Origin: Echinococcus granulosus
Lineage: Eukaryota; Platyhelminthes; Cestoda; Cyclophyllidea; Taeniidae
Assembly (NCBI RefSeq): GCF_000524195.1
Contig: NW_020170437.1
Span: 257,525-321,524 of the forward strand
Length of the DNA: 64,000 nucleotides
Reading direction: 5' to 3'
Shown: piece after piece, positions 61,420 to 64,000 of the stretch
How the letters are laid out: the number at the start of each line of letters is the position of its first letter
Position numbering within the stretch: position 1 is the first letter of the stretch
Program-made: the position numbers and the translations under genes
Notes under the pieces: generated by a model
Told to the model about the DNA's origin: nothing
The model's input: the letters and a program-made list of their open reading frames with translations, nothing else
Database searches by the model: none

Positions 61420-64000
61420 TCTACAAAAGCAAAAGCAAATTCATCTGTTGATGGAAATTCCTTAAAGTCGAACACTCCGAGATGTTACTCATACCGCAAG
61501 ATAAACGGATGTTCAGTGGTTGATAGCAGCTTATTTGGCGAGCCAGAACGCCTTAAAGCAATAAAGGTAGAATTATACTCAAGCTAATAAGGTCTTAGAT
61601 GATGGATCGCCGAAAATTATATAATCAAAGGGGAGATGACATCAAAGTCAACGTTTTCTGCAATCGTAGAAGGGCTACCGACTGCCAAATTGAGAAGCAA
61701 CATGGAAAAACTATCAAAACACTCCTACCTGAATCAGATCGAACAAGGGAACTAATGTAGGGGAATGATTTTACGTAAAATTTAGAATCAAAAATGAGAA
61801 AATCAATGAGAAGTCAATATTTCTTTCAAAAGCGGAAATGGAACGGATTCGTAATAGTGCTCGCATTTTAACTGATGAAGAATTAAAAGAAAAGGAAATA
61901 AAGGATAAAGAATTGAAGGACAAACTTATGGCTAGTATTGAGTGGTATTTTATATTGTATTATGGGTTGGGAAGTAGCCACAACTTCTTTCCAATTTATT
62001 TTGCCTCTTTTTCTATTCACTCTGAGTTTGGACAGTTTTCTTAATTTCCTTTTTATGAGTACCGATTATGGCATATTTTACTTCTAGGTCCAAATTTTTA
62101 GAGATCATTATACCAAAGTGTGGATTTTTTTGTGTTTTTACCTACTCAGAGGCCAACTGGTTAACTAGTTTATTAGAAATCAATTCCCATTTTTAGAATA
62201 CATTTAAGAAGAATGCCTAGTTAATCATTCTTTTGTATAGTTCTAGTTTCTAAATTCTACAGAGGTGGCACTTTATTTACAAATGTGACAACCATTTCTG
62301 TGCAGTTCTATGCAAGCGGTTTTCGACTTTTATAATATGCGTTACCGTCGCTAGTTCTATTCGTATGTACGTCTAATTTTTATGTTTCCGATAAAAAACA
62401 GGATAACTTGAAACACTTTGCTTTAAAACAGGCACATTAATGCTTTGTATAGTTACAATGGATTCGTGAATGTAATATTATGTTAAAAAAGTTTTCAAAT
62501 AGACTCGAAAGAAGCAGCTGTTTTTACTTTGGCCCCCCTATTGCTTTTAATGTGATCTTTTGGGCCATTTTAAAGGTTCCAATTCTTATAAAATATGTGC
62601 ACTGAATTATCCCAGAAAGGGACGAGTCCTCCACTTGATAGAAAGATTTGTCTGGATCTTTACTCACGGCTAAAATATGTAAAATTACTGGTTACAAAGT
62701 AGGCTGTGTTTAATGTAAAGCTTTAGTAAAGACTACCTTGCTTTCCATTTTAATTCTTGTTTTGCCACTTACCTCTACTTTCTGTTCACCGTAAAAATGT
62801 TTGTCAAGCGGATAATTTTGACGAATAAAGTACAGGTTTTATTATTGACAATTAGTAGTTCCTTATTTCTACTTTGTTTCAAAATAGAATGCACTGGTTC
62901 GAAATTTTCTGATGCTTTCTTAGCAGTTTTTAGTTATAATAATTCAAAGTTTTTCTTAAAGTTGGGTGGCTTAGTGGCTAAACAAAGGGATGAAAGTTAA
63001 GCAGATGTCTGCTTTAGAAAAAGTTGATTGTAGCGCTCACACTTAGTGAATATTTAAAACTTTAGTGAAGTTCTAAGCTACCAAAAATTTTAACTATAGC
63101 ATCTGTTGTATTAAGATGCAACAGGGATTCGTGTTCTAGGTCGTACATTATTCTTTAGTGTTGAAGATCACTTTCGATCTTGACCATGTGACATGTTTCA
63201 TGGTCTAGACAGAGTTAACAAATCGCAAGGATGAGATGAAAAAGCTCGATATGGAGCGTCGTGCGAACGAGAAACTCAACGAGTTGGAGGAAGAGGCAAG
63301 GCAGAAGGCGCAATACCTTCTGTCGAAGGCGATGGAGCAGCGCCAGGATGAGGAGGAAGAAATAAAGCAACTGAACGCAGCTATTACAAATGCTAAGATC
63401 CAGACTATTCGCGATGCACAGGTGCTCGAAAAACAGCAAATTAAGAAGGAATTGGCTGAGGAGAATGACCGACTTGATCGCATGATGGAAATGGACCGTC
63501 AAAACGCTCTCCAGATCCAGACTGCAATTGAGACGAAACGAAAAGAAGCGGTAAATACTAGTCCAGTGTTCTGTAGAGCTTATATCTGATAAGGTAAAAC
63601 AACTTGCTTGAACTATTCGTTGACATGTAAAGCCTCCTTAGTTCCCCTCCAATGAATTTAGCGTTCTCGATGGGAAGATTTTAACATCTTTCTCTTCTGT
63701 GTACTATGTAATGGCTATTGAGGTCGACATTCAATCTCGTAGTCCTTGTCTTTCAGGAAATGTTGGGAGAATGTGAAATAATTAACCAGATAAACCAGAA
63801 TGAGCAGGAGCGTTTACTGAGACTAGAAAAGACGGAGCAGGAGAATATGGCGGTACGCAAGAAGATAGCGAGTGAGATGCTGGAGGAGATGAACCGTAGA
63901 ATTGACAGGAAGACAAAGCAGCAGCTCCTAAGAGAGGAATTGGATAAGTGCAACGATTCGATGCGCAAAATGCGATTGAAAAAGGCTGAGGAAGAAAGAC
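61420..64000 (+). CDS. CFAP45: Cilia- and flagella-associated protein 45 (5' exon not found, 3' end outside window)
   Basis: CFAP45 is a long helical microtubule inner protein of axonemal doublets. Exons 61420-61566, 61599-61756, 61786-61934, 63213-63550 and 63757 to the window end keep frame for 345 codons. The first has the family's SSLFGEPERLKAIK segment near the N-terminus. The second ends in TIKTLLPESDRTREL and the third reads FLSKAEMERIRNSARILT followed by DEEL. The fourth contains the most conserved block, ITNAKIQTIRDAQVLEKQQI, followed by DRLDRMMEMDRQNAL. The rest is continuous coiled coil. Two introns are only 32 and 29 nt long, while the next is 1.3 kb. The fourth exon's acceptor (63212) was chosen over one five bases upstream because it keeps the reading frame. 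In the human protein roughly 30 residues precede the SLFG segment, so little of the N-terminus is missing. The C-terminal part lies off the right edge. Confidence 0.93.

Noticed and set aside
63205..63502. Minus-strand Ser/Phe-rich frames at the right end
   Set aside because: They are antisense to the CFAP45 coiled-coil exon 63213-63550.

Overview
This window is intron-rich eukaryotic DNA of about 60% A+T. It looks like a parasitic flatworm, most likely a tapeworm. The reasons are the compact exons with mini-introns of 29, 32 and 42 nt, the loose spacing of ancestral metazoan genes, a short protein-less LTR element of the TRIM type reported from taeniid tapeworms, an intronless divergent 7TM receptor, and a small ORF placed 15 nt before another gene, as in flatworm dicistrons. 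The species is inference. The exon models below were built by hand from splice sites, reading phase and family motifs, and every join quoted keeps the frame.

Layout. (1) 242-6392, minus: a TUT4/TUT7-type terminal uridylyltransferase. Eighteen exons are visible and the 3' end lies beyond the left edge. (2) 7924-20124, plus: an OXR1/NCOA7-family protein with LysM, a GRAM-like segment and a complete TLDc domain; its first exon was not found. (3) 20475-21438, minus: a complete MED6 Mediator subunit, convergent with OXR1. A 53-codon single-pass membrane protein (21454-21615) sits 15 nt upstream of its start, in the same frame. (4) 21667-36629: about 15 kb without a gene I can support. (5) 36630-52135, plus: a large receptor gene with a signal peptide, laminin-G and EGF-like domains and one transmembrane helix. 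By phase-compatible splicing it continues into a cytoplasmic WD40 propeller. This is the most unusual object in the window. (6) 52136-58071: no gene, but a reverse-oriented LTR relic at 55631-55848. (7) 58072-59337, minus: an intronless divergent 7TM receptor. (8) 60189-60730: a small element with two diverged LTRs (TGTA...TACA). (9) 61420 to the right edge, plus: CFAP45, an axonemal coiled-coil protein, cut by the window end.

The genes do not form one pathway. They cover RNA 3' uridylylation, oxidation resistance and V-ATPase control, transcription (Mediator), cell adhesion or signalling, chemosensation and ciliary structure. The points most worth following are the receptor-WD40 join, the small ORF-MED6 tandem and the TRIM-like LTR family.
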